From: a virus
DNA length: 21,860 nt
Reading direction: 5' to 3' (one strand)
IMG/VR virus record: IMGVR_UViG_3300050343_000055
Coordinates: 1 to 21,860 of that record
A program made the translations under genes and the position numbers. Of this stretch, positions 1 through 7,878 are shown one piece after another; position 1 is the stretch's first letter, and each line of letters starts with the position of its first letter. The notes below the pieces were generated by a model. The model made no database searches. It saw only the letters and a program-made list of their open reading frames with translations, and was not told where the DNA came from.

Positions 1-483
1 AGAAAATGTATCTCCACCATCTGTAGATTTTTGTAACACGTTATCATCTGAAATGTAAACAGTTGTACCAACTATAGCTAAAGCATTGTCATCATCTGTA
101 GATGAAAAAGCTGTACTAGCTGTTATCTGTGTAGTGTGTAGTAATTGTAAATCATAGGAAGTTCCTCTATCTTTACCAAAGACTTCTACACCTTTACTAT
201 CCCAAAATCTATTGATGTCATTTGGTCCACCATTTCTTCTATGTGCTACATCTAAATTACTACCACCAGAAAAATCATTACGTGAATATATACGACCTAA
301 GTTTCTTGTAAAGTCTTCTGCATTTTGTCTAACATCTATCTCCTGTCCTTTAACATCTGATGACTCTATAGTCATCTGTCTGTTAGGACCTACTGCTGCT
401 CTAAATAAAAAGTCATCAATACGAAAATCGTATCCTTTTCTTTTTGGATTAGAGACGTCTCCTCGTGTTGCTATTCTTGGCAT
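1..483 (-). CDS. Tail protein with Asp-box (BNR) repeat, 3' end outside window
   Basis: The reading frame starts at ATG 483 and stays open for 161 codons to the left edge, so the gene is truncated by the window and not broken. The N-terminal part is basic and polar (MPRIATRGDVSNPKRKGYDF). The last visible residues (about 153-160) read STDGGDTF, which fits the Asp-box S-x-D-x-G-x-T-F/W found in BNR beta-propellers, and a strand-like stretch (ALAIVGTTVYISDDN) precedes it. The start overlaps the stop of the adaptor gene by one base (TAATG), so translation is probably coupled. Position directly after the adaptor suggests a tail or tail-hub protein, perhaps a propeller that binds the host surface. 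I see the Asp-box directly; the tail role is inferred from gene order. Confidence 0.72.
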   Translation of the reverse strand, partial: MPRIATRGDVSNPKRKGYDFRIDDFLFRAAVGPNRQMTIESSDVKGQEIDVRQNAEDFTRNLGRIYSRNDFSGGSNLDVAHRRNGGPNDINRFWDSKGVEVFGKDRGTSYDLQLLHTTQITASTAFSSTDDDNALAIVGTTVYISDDNVLQKSTDGGDTFS

Positions 484-1493
484 TATGCCTGTATTCCATA
501 AACCAGACCATCTACAGATACTGATTCAGGATATTTAGCTCTGAGATATTTCCTTGCTTGATTCAATAATAACTGTTGATATTGCAGTAAAGAGTTTCTA
601 ATACTGTTACTAGAACCAATAGGGTATCCAGATATTGACATTTGTTCTGTAATATATTGTGACGTAGCTGAAGGTATATCTCTACCAGACATCATCTGTG
701 CTGCTACACCTGCCATAATAATTGGCTCGTATTCATTCTCTAAACCAACTGTTGCTAGAGTTGTTGACTCTGCTGTTGGTTCTATAAACTTCTTTTTAAA
801 AGTTACGTATGCTGTATGACCTTGTGATATACCTGAGAATTGTACGGCATGTACAACGCTAGGTCCTGTTGTATACGTTACTGTTCTCTCTACTCCATCA
901 GCATCATTGTATACAAATGGATTAGGTAACTCTACAAGTGAACAAGTTACAGGTGCAAAGTTAACTCCTGTAGTATCGCTACCTGCTGAAAAATCTGTGA
1001 ATTGTGAAATAGCACTTAGTATAGATACTAAATAATTAGCATCGCCAGGACTAGAGTAATCAGCAACTAAGGTATAACCTGTAGAAGCTGTCATTGTTTT
1101 TGTTTCTACTGCGAATAGCGTAGGAAATAAATTATTAATCTGGTCAATGATTGCATTAAATACAGCTAGTCGTGTAAACGCAGGAGCAATCTTTACAATC
1201 TTACCTGTAGTATGTTCTGCTGCTGTAGTTCCACGTACTCCTCTAACAACTGTAACAAAGTTATTAACTGTATCAAGACCAGTACAATACATAAGTTCTT
1301 GTTCGCACTCTAGTATTGTTCCTGCATCCATAACATCTTCTTCTTCTTGTGTAAGAAGTGATGCGTCAAATGATAACGTTGTTGCACTTGATGATAATGT
1401 TGAAGCTACTGCTGTATATGAATTAAGTTCATCAGCAGGTTCTAAGTATTCTCTAAATACTCTATCTACTAACGCTCCTATATTTGCACTCAT
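483..1493 (-). CDS. Head-tail adaptor (connector) protein
   Basis: This 336-residue protein has the layout of a common phage adaptor family. An N-terminal helix (ALVDRVFREYLEP) is followed by a small beta domain with the pattern 'aGTILECEQELMYCTG ... VVRGVRGTTAAEHTTG' (about residues 55-102), in which RG-x-RGTTAAEH is the most recognisable signature. Next comes 'FTRLAVFNAIIDQINNLFP', the helix that usually lies against the portal. The C-terminal half is beta-rich and ends in a helical segment (LLQYQQLLLNQARKYLRAKYP). Such proteins sit below the portal and join the tail to the head. It follows the decoration-like gene and a 61-codon gene and precedes the tail gene, as expected. Both ends overlap a neighbour by one base. 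The family is recognised by pattern only. Confidence 0.7.
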   Translation of the reverse strand: MSANIGALVDRVFREYLEPADELNSYTAVASTLSSSATTLSFDASLLTQEEEDVMDAGTILECEQELMYCTGLDTVNNFVTVVRGVRGTTAAEHTTGKIVKIAPAFTRLAVFNAIIDQINNLFPTLFAVETKTMTASTGYTLVADYSSPGDANYLVSILSAISQFTDFSAGSDTTGVNFAPVTCSLVELPNPFVYNDADGVERTVTYTTGPSVVHAVQFSGISQGHTAYVTFKKKFIEPTAESTTLATVGLENEYEPIIMAGVAAQMMSGRDIPSATSQYITEQMSISGYPIGSSNSIRNSLLQYQQLLLNQARKYLRAKYPESVSVDGLVYGIQA

Positions 1494-1678
1494 TAAGCAC
1501 CTCTCTCAATCTCTTTAGCATAAGCAGATATACCGAAGGTAGCCATTGTGAACTCGCCACTCTTCTCTGCCTCATCTTCTATAAGAGATATAGATGATTC
1601 TATTTCATCGGTACCTTTAGAGTCTATATCAATTTTAAATTGATTCTTACCCTCTTTGAGCATTATGAGCATACCCAT
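1493..1678 (-). CDS. Small acidic protein of unknown function
   Basis: This encodes 61 residues. The start at ATG 1678 is supported by a good ribosome binding site (AGGAG six bases upstream) that overlaps the TAG stop of the preceding gene. The N-terminus is short and hydrophobic (MGMLIMLKEGKNQFKIDID), and an acidic helical region follows (DEIESSISLIEDEAEKSGEF). The stop shares one base with the adaptor start, so the gene sits inside a coupled capsid-neck block. I do not recognise the family. The position between decoration and adaptor genes suggests a minor head or neck role, but nothing in the sequence shows a mechanism. Confidence 0.65.
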   Translation of the reverse strand: MGMLIMLKEGKNQFKIDIDSKGTDEIESSISLIEDEAEKSGEFTMATFGISAYAKEIERGA

Positions 1679-1686
1679 AATTGCTC

Positions 1687-2025
1687 CTAAGCGTCTCTAA
1701 GTAATACTGTAATTGCTGAAGATGTGTCTTCTGTTGAACCTGATACAAACCTAATAGAACCTGCTGATGCAAAAGCCCAACCCGATGGGTCAACTCTTGT
1801 TAGTTTGTCAGCAGCTACTGTGTAAGTTACTGCTGTACCATCTGTTTCTTTTATATCTATAAATGTGCCACCACCGTCTTGGTCTGGCGACCATTGAAAG
1901 GTAACGGATGTTCCATTGAAAGCTGAATTAGGTATGAATCCTGCTAGTAACATTCCATCCGTTGGTATTCCAGGACTTTGTGTTTGACTACCAGAGTAAG
2001 TTACACCTACTAATTTATTTGCCAT
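1687..2025 (-). CDS. Capsid decoration-like protein
   Basis: This 112-residue beta-rich protein matches a layout often found just after phage capsid genes. A first strand near 'LLAGFIPNSAFNGTSVTFQWS' is followed by a DGGGTFIDI turn, 'DGTAVTYTV', and a closing 'SIRFVSGSTEDTSSAITVLLRDA'. That series (x-F-x-W-S-x-D-G, then DG-x-x-V, then I+F-SG) resembles small head-decoration or spike proteins with an immunoglobulin- or jelly-roll-like fold. The start is supported by AAGGA about ten bases upstream. It is separated from the capsid gene by 83 bases that hold a hairpin, which may lower its expression relative to the capsid protein. The decoration role is inferred from fold pattern and position. 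Confidence 0.55.
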   Translation of the reverse strand: MANKLVGVTYSGSQTQSPGIPTDGMLLAGFIPNSAFNGTSVTFQWSPDQDGGGTFIDIKETDGTAVTYTVAADKLTRVDPSGWAFASAGSIRFVSGSTEDTSSAITVLLRDA

Positions 2026-2068
2026 TAAATCTTTTCCTTATATATTTATCTAACTATAGCAGAACAAT

Positions 2069-2090
2069 GGGAGCAGGTGGAGCTACTCCC
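2069..2090 (-). promoter_or_regulatory. Intergenic hairpin between capsid and decoration genes
   Basis: On the minus strand GGGAGTA pairs with TGCTCCC across an eight-base loop (seven pairs, one T-G wobble). A T-run does not follow, so it is not a standard intrinsic terminator. It could stabilise the capsid mRNA 3' end, be an RNase processing site, or weakly attenuate the downstream genes. Confidence 0.45.
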
Positions 2091-2108
2091 AAAGTTCCAA
2101 TCTTAACT

Positions 2109-3230
2109 TTAGCTATTTGTTTGTTCAAATAGTAAGTGATATGAAGGAGGTCCGAAATCGAATCCCATCTCCATGTAAATTGCTTTACCAACTCTTGCGT
2201 TAGCATCTTGGTCAATGTCTCTTACAAACACTGTTCCCTTACCAGGGATGTTTGTGAACACTGGCTTAATGAAAGCCATGTCTAAGATGTAAGCTGTTCC
2301 TGAAGGCATGATATTAGGGTCAATGACCATCATACCAATAGAACCGAATGGTGTAACAACGGTATCAATGTCGACACCTGCAATGTTTCTATCTCTTGGA
2401 AGAATAGCTGCAGCCAACCCTATGGTTCCTTTAGCTAATTCTTTGTTAAGAGCTAGTAATTGCTTTGGTGTAACTACCAATACAGGTTGCTTCATTGGGG
2501 CATGAGCGTCATAAAGACGTTTCATACCATCAGCGATAGCATCCCATGTAAGGTCACGAGCTGTTGAAGTTGCATCTCCGTCAGCATCGCAATAATGAAT
2601 GTTACCACCAACGTATGTTGGAGCTACTGTATTGTTAGCATTTGCATTTAAACCAATCCATTGTTTAAGACCACGCATTTCACGTGTTCCTGCACCTGGA
2701 GTAGTGTTTGCACCATCAGCGAATGTTCCGTTAAATGCGAACCATTCTACTTCTCTTGCTACTTTTTCTAACGCTAATTCTAATTGATTAGCGAATTCGT
2801 CAGTCACTGGATTACCACCAAAAAGTCCAAGTTTGTCTCCTGCTGTTGTTGTTCCGTCTCCGTCTGAAGAGTTCGCAATGTTTGCAGATAAGTCAAATGG
2901 GTTTTGGTTCATGTAACTTGCCAAAGCTGTGTAAGTCATTTGTACACCCTTATGGAATACTTGTGTTGTGAAAGTATAAGCTACTCTATCACGACCTAGG
3001 TATTCTGTTGGAGCTGCACCTTCTTGACCTTTAGTAGGTTCTGAAGATACTGTCGCATTATCAGCTGCTTGGATTTGAAAGAAGGTTGACTGTATTGCAG
3101 TTCCTCCGTTTAAACCACCAACGGCTGATAGAAAAGGTGTTCTTTGACCACCAACTTTAAACAATTCGCCAGTGAAGTTGTTAATGTTTTGAGCATAAAT
3201 GCTACTGTTTGTTAGGGATATTGCTCCCAT
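2109..3230 (-). CDS. Major capsid protein, SU10/DUF5309-like HK97 fold
   Basis: This 373-residue protein follows the scaffold gene and has the hallmarks of the SU10-type major capsid family. An N-terminal arm (about 1-60) precedes 'RDRVAYTFTTQVFHKGVQMTY' near residue 80, comparable to the R-x-x-N-x-x-Q-I-F-x-x-x-V-x-V-S segment of that family. 'ELALEKVAREVEWFAFNGT' is the long spine helix, followed by 'MRGLKQWI'. Then come 'PVLVVTPKQLLAL', 'VTPFGSIGMMVIDPNIMP', 'AYILDMAFIKP' and a final beta segment 'ARVGKAIYMEMGFDFGPPSYH'. The start has AGGAG eight bases upstream. No long cleaved propeptide is evident, in line with a separate scaffold. It forms the icosahedral shell. Assignment is by pattern, order and length. 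Confidence 0.85.
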   Translation of the reverse strand: MGAISLTNSSIYAQNINNFTGELFKVGGQRTPFLSAVGGLNGGTAIQSTFFQIQAADNATVSSEPTKGQEGAAPTEYLGRDRVAYTFTTQVFHKGVQMTYTALASYMNQNPFDLSANIANSSDGDGTTTAGDKLGLFGGNPVTDEFANQLELALEKVAREVEWFAFNGTFADGANTTPGAGTREMRGLKQWIGLNANANNTVAPTYVGGNIHYCDADGDATSTARDLTWDAIADGMKRLYDAHAPMKQPVLVVTPKQLLALNKELAKGTIGLAAAILPRDRNIAGVDIDTVVTPFGSIGMMVIDPNIMPSGTAYILDMAFIKPVFTNIPGKGTVFVRDIDQDANARVGKAIYMEMGFDFGPPSYHLLFEQTNS

Positions 3231-3293
3231 ATTAATCTTCTCCTGTATAAATTATCTATTACTTTTATTATTAAGAAGAAGTAAAAGCTACTA

Positions 3294-3752
3294 TTAGTCG
3301 TTCTTTTTTGCTTCTTCTTGGGCTGCAAGTTTTAGACGCATAGAGTCTCTTACGCTGCCAGTCGCTTCTGTTTTAGCAATGGCTTCCATTAGGTCGTCAT
3401 TACTGAAGCTGTCGACTACAGAGTTTTTATTAATATTGTTTAACTTGTTTTGGCTCTCTTGAACTTGTTCACGAATACCGTCTTGTTGCCCAACATTAGT
3501 GTTTAAATCAACTCCGTATTCTTCTGCTGCAAAAGATTGTATTGCTTCGACATTTATGTCTCCACTATACACCTGGCTTATAGCCTTACCGATACCAGTT
3601 GTAGTATCTAGTCCTGCATCTTTAAATACAGAAACTTTGGCTTGTGCCTTAAAACCTTCTAGCTCATCTTTGAGAGATTTATTTTCCTCTCGAATCGCTT
3701 TCCAATTCTTATCTCCATTAGCTTCAGAGTTTAACTCTTGTTCTTCTGTCAT
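3294..3752 (-). CDS. Capsid scaffolding protein
   Basis: This 152-residue, highly charged, mostly helical protein has an N-terminal coiled-coil-like stretch (NWKAIREENKSLKDELEGFK, about residues 16-35). A small domain follows, 'VFKDAGLDTTTGIGKAISQ' then 'YSGDINVEAIQSFAAEEYG', which resembles the 'FxKAGxDxxxGxGxxxxxxYxGxxxxEAI' part of scaffold proteins seen in actinobacteriophages. The C-terminal tail is basic (LKLAAQEEAKKND) and could bind capsid subunits. The gene lies immediately upstream of the major capsid gene, the normal place for a scaffold. Its ribosome binding site is weak. The preceding leader is structured and carries its own promoter-like sequence, so expression may be controlled separately from the ejection genes. 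Confidence 0.75.
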   Translation of the reverse strand: MTEEQELNSEANGDKNWKAIREENKSLKDELEGFKAQAKVSVFKDAGLDTTTGIGKAISQVYSGDINVEAIQSFAAEEYGVDLNTNVGQQDGIREQVQESQNKLNNINKNSVVDSFSNDDLMEAIAKTEATGSVRDSMRLKLAAQEEAKKND

Positions 3753-3921
3753 ATTTACTTGTCCGTTTCTCTAATGTTTTTTTTGCGAGAGGTTATTAGG
3801 TTGCCTCTGTTTTTTTTACACTACTTTTTTTATTTGGCAGGTCTTGTTAGTAGGCATCAAGACCGTATTCGTATATCTAGGTCAAGTTTAACCCCCAGAC
3901 CTTAGTACAGGGTCAAGGATA
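3753..3921 (-). promoter_or_regulatory. Structured leader upstream of scaffold and capsid genes
   Basis: This stretch between a candidate promoter and the scaffold start codon has no ORF of note and holds three successive inverted repeats. At 3877-3905 CTAAGGTC pairs with GACCTAG (one bulge). At 3840-3864 GGTCTTG pairs perfectly with CAAGACC across 11 bases. At 3788-3808 AGAGG pairs with CCTCT. On the minus strand none is followed by a T-run. Possible roles are mRNA stabilisation, processing or attenuation for high capsid expression. Confidence 0.5.
3788..3817 (+). terminator. Terminator-like hairpin facing the plus strand
   Basis: AGAGG and CCTCT flank an 11-base loop and are followed on the plus strand by G and eight T residues (3810-3817). 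The stem is only five pairs, so strength is uncertain. On the minus strand the hairpin is followed by CGC and an A-run and would not terminate. It would therefore act against antisense transcripts entering the ejection genes from the capsid side. Confidence 0.4.
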
Positions 3922-3930
3922 ATTATAACA
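3922..3930 (-). promoter_or_regulatory. Extended -10 promoter for the capsid module
   Basis: The minus strand reads TGTTATAAT, a perfect -10 hexamer (TATAAT) with the TG-n extension, in the gap after the 286-codon gene. I see no convincing -35 hexamer. Transcription would start near 3915 and give a leader of about 160 bases ahead of the scaffold start. The same TGTTATA-x-T pattern recurs upstream of the first late genes near 21035. Confidence 0.5.
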
Positions 3931-3956
3931 GAATTATATAAATGTATAGTTTAGAT

Positions 3957-4817
3957 TTATATTTCTTCTAAACCTGAGTACTGTCCTGTTTGACTTCTTA
4001 CGGCACCTGTTTGTGCTGATGATAGACCTGCTTGTTGTCCTAATATTCTTTGTATTCTTTTTTGTTCGTCAGGGTCTCCACTTAATCCACCAACTATATC
4101 TACAACATCTGAAGTTCTACCTTGTTGTTCTGCTAAAGATTGTATTTCTCCTGCTTGTCTAAAAGATTGTCTAGCTGTTTGTGCAGTTAGTCCTTGCTGT
4201 CTTAATGATTCAGCTTGAGTCAAAGATAAACTGACACCTTCTGCTGCAGCAAGACCACCTATCTGTCCTCTGACAATATTCTGCGATACAACTGAAGCTG
4301 CATCTATTGCACCAGATGCTAGTTGTTGACTTATGTTAGGGTCAATAGCACTAGCTATAATCTCTGCGTCTGTCAATTCTTGTCCAAAATTTAATTGATA
4401 ATATTCTTTTACTTCTGGCAAAGCAGTTAGAACATTCTGATATATAGACTGTACTCTTTCCCCAAACTCTTGAGGAGAAACTACATTCTCTATTAATGTT
4501 TCTATTCTGTCATTAGTAATAATAAGTTCAGCATTAACGCCAAGACTTTCTACTTTTCTTTTATAAGAATCTACTATCTGTAAGTATTCACTTTCAGAAA
4601 ACTTAACACTTATACCGTCAGGATTTAAGTTACCAGGAAAGGCATCTGCATACGCAGTGCTTTGTCTCATAACATTACCTGCTTCTGTACCATCATTACC
4701 ACTATCTATATATGCGTCAATGTATATTGACAACAGTGCGTCAGGAAAGTTTGGACCAAATTTTGCTTTAGCTTCAGAGATAATTAATGCTCTAGCTGAT
4801 GATGATAGTGTTGCCAT
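3957..4817 (-). CDS. Probable internal virion (ejection) protein, 286 aa
   Basis: I do not recognise a named family. The 286-residue protein looks almost wholly helical. It begins with 'LSSSARALIISEAKAKFG' and has a central unit 'VLTALPEVKEYYQLNFGQELTDAEIIASAIDP' (about residues 129-160). A long Gln/Ala/Ser-rich helical C-terminus follows (SLTQAESLRQQGLTAQTARQ; IQRILGQQAGLSSAQTG). Such Gln/Ala-rich helical proteins are typical of particle-internal proteins ejected with phage DNA, and this is the last gene of the block between portal and scaffold. Its start shares one base with the stop of the 593-codon gene, and AAGGA lies a few bases upstream. The internal role is inferred from context and composition. 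Confidence 0.65.
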   Translation of the reverse strand: MATLSSSARALIISEAKAKFGPNFPDALLSIYIDAYIDSGNDGTEAGNVMRQSTAYADAFPGNLNPDGISVKFSESEYLQIVDSYKRKVESLGVNAELIITNDRIETLIENVVSPQEFGERVQSIYQNVLTALPEVKEYYQLNFGQELTDAEIIASAIDPNISQQLASGAIDAASVVSQNIVRGQIGGLAAAEGVSLSLTQAESLRQQGLTAQTARQSFRQAGEIQSLAEQQGRTSDVVDIVGGLSGDPDEQKRIQRILGQQAGLSSAQTGAVRSQTGQYSGLEEI

Positions 4818-6598
4818 TATGTTCCTTGTCCTCTTACTATGCCTCTAGTTTGTGGTCCTGTTCCTAAAAAAGAACCTACGTCATCTGTAACTTTATCCAT
4901 TATAGTTTTGTTACCATTGTTAAGTCCATGTGTTGTAAGTACTTGTGTTGCTTTCGCCTGGTCATTAGCGTTTAATACTTCTATCCAATCTGTACTTTTC
5001 TCATCTACTCTTTCTCCAAGTAATTGAAAAGAAAAGTTTCTCCAAGGCTGTGCTATTTCTTCATAGGTTAAGTTCTCATCATAAACATCAGTACTAAATA
5101 ATACTTTCCTGATGTTCTTTAAACTGTCTCTAACTTGTTGAGCACCTACTTCTGGACTTTCAGCGTTACGAATTATGCCTGCGTATTTATCGATATCTGC
5201 TTGTTCGAAGGTACCATACAAAGGTCCTAGCCATTCTTCTGTTAATGCCTGTGCTGTTGCATATCCTGCTTGTGTTTCTGTAGGTTGTGCTTCAGAACCT
5301 TCTAACCAAGATGTCAAAGCATCTTCTCTTTGTATTCCTGATAACGGGTCTCCTAATGCTTTAGCTTGATTTAACCATGTTAGTTCTGTCCAGGTACCTG
5401 TAGTTAGTTTATTACCAAACCATTGTGTTAATGTTTCTCCATTAAATGTAACTTGGTCAGGATTACTAACGCCATTCTGTCTAAGAGTTTCTCTTGCTTT
5501 TATACGATTGTTCTTTAGTAATGCTTCAGCATCTGCAGGTAACTTAGATAAATCTTTATCTTGTGAAAGCAGTAACCAACTTCTTTCTTCTTGAGTGTGT
5601 GTCTGCCACCACTCTGTACCTTCCCATTCAAAATCTGCTATCTCTCTATTCTCAACAATACTTTCTAGCCATAGTGAATACATCTCATCATCTTCCATCC
5701 ATGGTCTTACTTCTTTTACTTTGTCAAAGTTAGAGGCTATCTGCTCAAAGAAACCACCTATACCAGATGCTTCCATATTATCTACATCTACTTCTACAAT
5801 ATTTCCTGATTGAAATGTACTATTCCATTTCTCAGAGTTTAAATCTATTGTTTGTTCTTGTGGTTTATCTACAGTAAAAAAGTTATTTATCTGTTCGTCT
5901 GTTGCAGTATATGCCATAGACAAACCTGTTTGTGGTATATCAAATGCTACATATTTTTGTCCACCAACATTCCATATCTGTCCACCTAATCTACCAAATA
6001 ATGTGTCATCTTCTACAACTACTGGGTCTTCTACAACTACTGGGTCTTCTACAACTACTGGGTCTTCTACAACTACTGGGTCTTCAACATTTGTAGATTC
6101 AGTTGTTGTTGTTTCAGGTACTGTGCCAGTAGCTCTTTGTTCTATAGTTTCTTTAGCTTTTTCTGCTGCTTGTTCTAAAGTTTCATTGGTAGCATTGATA
6201 GCTTTAAATTTGTCTATACGTGGCATACCTTCAGTCTCTGTTGTTTCTTCTTTAAGTTGGTCCATTCTGTAGTTTTCTAAATCTTCTTGGTACTCATCAG
6301 AAACAAGATAATCTATCTTTTGTTTTGCTTCTGCTTGTGCTTTTCTAGCATCAGATACATCTATAACACCATCATTTTGTTCTAGACTTGTAACTAACTT
6401 GTCTCGTTGTTCTTGTTCAATAGCTTCTAATGTAAGATAACCTTGACCAGGTACTGTATATTTAAAAGGATTTTGTGCAACTTCTTCTGGTGTTGTTTCA
6501 ACAGGTCTAAGTTTTGCTACTTCACTTTCATAAGTATCTTTATCAATATAACCATTAATTAGCTGTACTAATAAGTTACGTTCTTGTGCGTTTGCCAT
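4817..6598 (-). CDS. Probable internal virion protein with VVEDPV repeats, 593 aa
   Basis: This is a modular 593-residue protein of unrecognised family. Residues 1 to about 165 are charged and helical, with many E, K and Q. Residues about 170-197 are four tandem VEDPVV units, an acidic proline-containing spacer. A small beta-containing unit follows (GQIWNVGGQKYVAFDIPQTG). Residues about 300-345 are rich in W and E (WMEDDEMYSLWLES, FEWEGTEWW, ERSWLLL). The C-terminal third is helical ('AQALTEEWLGPLYGTFEQADIDKYAGIIRNA'). It sits among probable ejection genes and overlaps both neighbours by one base. A structural, virion-internal role is likely; an enzymatic site is not visible. The spacer probably acts as a flexible or extended linker. 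Confidence 0.65.
   Translation of the reverse strand: MANAQERNLLVQLINGYIDKDTYESEVAKLRPVETTPEEVAQNPFKYTVPGQGYLTLEAIEQEQRDKLVTSLEQNDGVIDVSDARKAQAEAKQKIDYLVSDEYQEDLENYRMDQLKEETTETEGMPRIDKFKAINATNETLEQAAEKAKETIEQRATGTVPETTTTESTNVEDPVVVEDPVVVEDPVVVEDPVVVEDDTLFGRLGGQIWNVGGQKYVAFDIPQTGLSMAYTATDEQINNFFTVDKPQEQTIDLNSEKWNSTFQSGNIVEVDVDNMEASGIGGFFEQIASNFDKVKEVRPWMEDDEMYSLWLESIVENREIADFEWEGTEWWQTHTQEERSWLLLSQDKDLSKLPADAEALLKNNRIKARETLRQNGVSNPDQVTFNGETLTQWFGNKLTTGTWTELTWLNQAKALGDPLSGIQREDALTSWLEGSEAQPTETQAGYATAQALTEEWLGPLYGTFEQADIDKYAGIIRNAESPEVGAQQVRDSLKNIRKVLFSTDVYDENLTYEEIAQPWRNFSFQLLGERVDEKSTDWIEVLNANDQAKATQVLTTHGLNNGNKTIMDKVTDDVGSFLGTGPQTRGIVRGQGT
6011..6082. repeat. 18-bp tandem repeat, four copies, inside the 593-codon gene
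   Basis: The unit TTCTACAACTACTGGGTC is repeated four times without change at 18-bp spacing, with degenerate edges. It is in frame and encodes the VEDPVV units. Identical copies at the nucleotide level point to recent expansion by slippage. Confidence 0.9.
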
Positions 6599-7878
6599 TA
6601 TAAAATTCTTACTCTTCCTCCACCACTTGCACCAACAGGTGTCTTAGGTGTTTCAGCTATTGTACCATAGACATTATCAAATAAACTGTTATGTATTTCT
6701 TTACTTAATTTATAACTAAGTGAATACTTATCAGATACAGAGTCTTCTGTAAAGCCTTGCCAAAAATCTTTACCATAACTACTAAAGTCTGCTTGTTGAT
6801 AAGCAACATCTCTACCGTCTATTGTTTGACCACCAGTAAAAGAATAGCCTGTAAAATCTTCACTTTTGTTTGCACCTATACCTGCTTTTTTATTAGCTTC
6901 TTGCAAGCCACTAACTGCGTCTGAAAGCAGTAAAGCTCCTTCGTATATTGCATACAATGTTAAAGCACCTGCAGATAAAGAACCAACTCCTAACCCTGCA
7001 AGTAATTTAGGTATCGATTTAGTTATGACTACATCTCCTGGGTCCAATGCTCCTACAGTTTTACCTGATACTTTTAAAGCATTTTTAGCAAACTTCTTTG
7101 CAGAGAGAACTATTGCTTCTCCTATCTCTTGACTTGACTCTAGTATCTTCGCAGCTTTTGCTGCTAACTCAGGGTCTATCAATCCTTTTAATTCTTGTGC
7201 TGCTGTAAATTTAATCATGTCATCAAACGGTCCTGTAATTAATTTTTCATTAGGTATTTCACTACCCATAAACGCCATGCCTGGAGGTTGTATATCTACA
7301 CCACCAACGCCCTTTGGCATAACAAAATCATCAACATATTCTGTAACGTTTTTAACTTTAGTGTTTACATAATCTTCAAAGTTTGTATTGCTATCAAAGG
7401 TACTATCAAATATGCCTATTTGAAAATCGTCAAATTCATTAACAGAGTCTTTTATACCATACATACCAGGTTCTCTAATCTCTTTTAATTCGTCAAAAAG
7501 CCTTTCAAGATTGTTTGTTCCTTCTTCTAATGTTTTAACTGTATCCATAGATAAAGGCATTCTTAGGTGTGCCTTCACTAAATTGTTAAATGCGTTTTGA
7601 AAATCTATAACTCTTTCCCCTATTTGTTTTGAGCCTCTAAGTATACTTTTAAACATCTGAGACTCAGGAACCATACTCTTTAATTCAAAAATTAATGCTT
7701 CTTGAATTTCTCCAATTAAATCTATAGGTATTTTTTTCTTTTCTAAGTATCTGCTTACATCTCCTAATATAACTGTTGAATGAGTAGCATCTCCATTAGT
7801 TAATAATCTACCTAATGAATACTCTTTTAATATTTTACCGTTAAGACCTACTTTACGTAGTATCTCTTCAGGAGTCAT
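6598..7878 (-). CDS. Probable internal virion protein with membrane segment, 426 aa
   Basis: The family is not recognised. The 426-residue protein starts with a helical, charged domain and has a mainly acidic middle (FDDFQIGIFDSTFDSNTNFE). A clear hydrophobic stretch follows at about residues 288-320 (LLAGLGVGSLSAGALTLYAI and the next residues YEGALLLSDAV), long enough to cross a membrane. The C-terminus is polar and ends SGGGRVRIL. In a coding block that also contains a transglycosylase, a hydrophobic segment would suit a protein that inserts into the host envelope during DNA ejection. Its start overlaps the end of the transglycosylase gene by 11 bases. A holin is unlikely, because the protein is too long and has a single hydrophobic segment. 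The ejection role is inferred. Confidence 0.62.
   Translation of the reverse strand: MTPEEILRKVGLNGKILKEYSLGRLLTNGDATHSTVILGDVSRYLEKKKIPIDLIGEIQEALIFELKSMVPESQMFKSILRGSKQIGERVIDFQNAFNNLVKAHLRMPLSMDTVKTLEEGTNNLERLFDELKEIREPGMYGIKDSVNEFDDFQIGIFDSTFDSNTNFEDYVNTKVKNVTEYVDDFVMPKGVGGVDIQPPGMAFMGSEIPNEKLITGPFDDMIKFTAAQELKGLIDPELAAKAAKILESSQEIGEAIVLSAKKFAKNALKVSGKTVGALDPGDVVITKSIPKLLAGLGVGSLSAGALTLYAIYEGALLLSDAVSGLQEANKKAGIGANKSEDFTGYSFTGGQTIDGRDVAYQQADFSSYGKDFWQGFTEDSVSDKYSLSYKLSKEIHNSLFDNVYGTIAETPKTPVGASGGGRVRIL

Noticed and set aside
212-538. 108-codon plus-strand frame at the left edge
   Set aside because: It overlaps two coupled minus-strand genes and has no support of its own.
6598-7878. Holin, because of the hydrophobic segment near residue 300
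   Set aside because: The protein is 426 residues long with a single hydrophobic segment and lies among virion genes.
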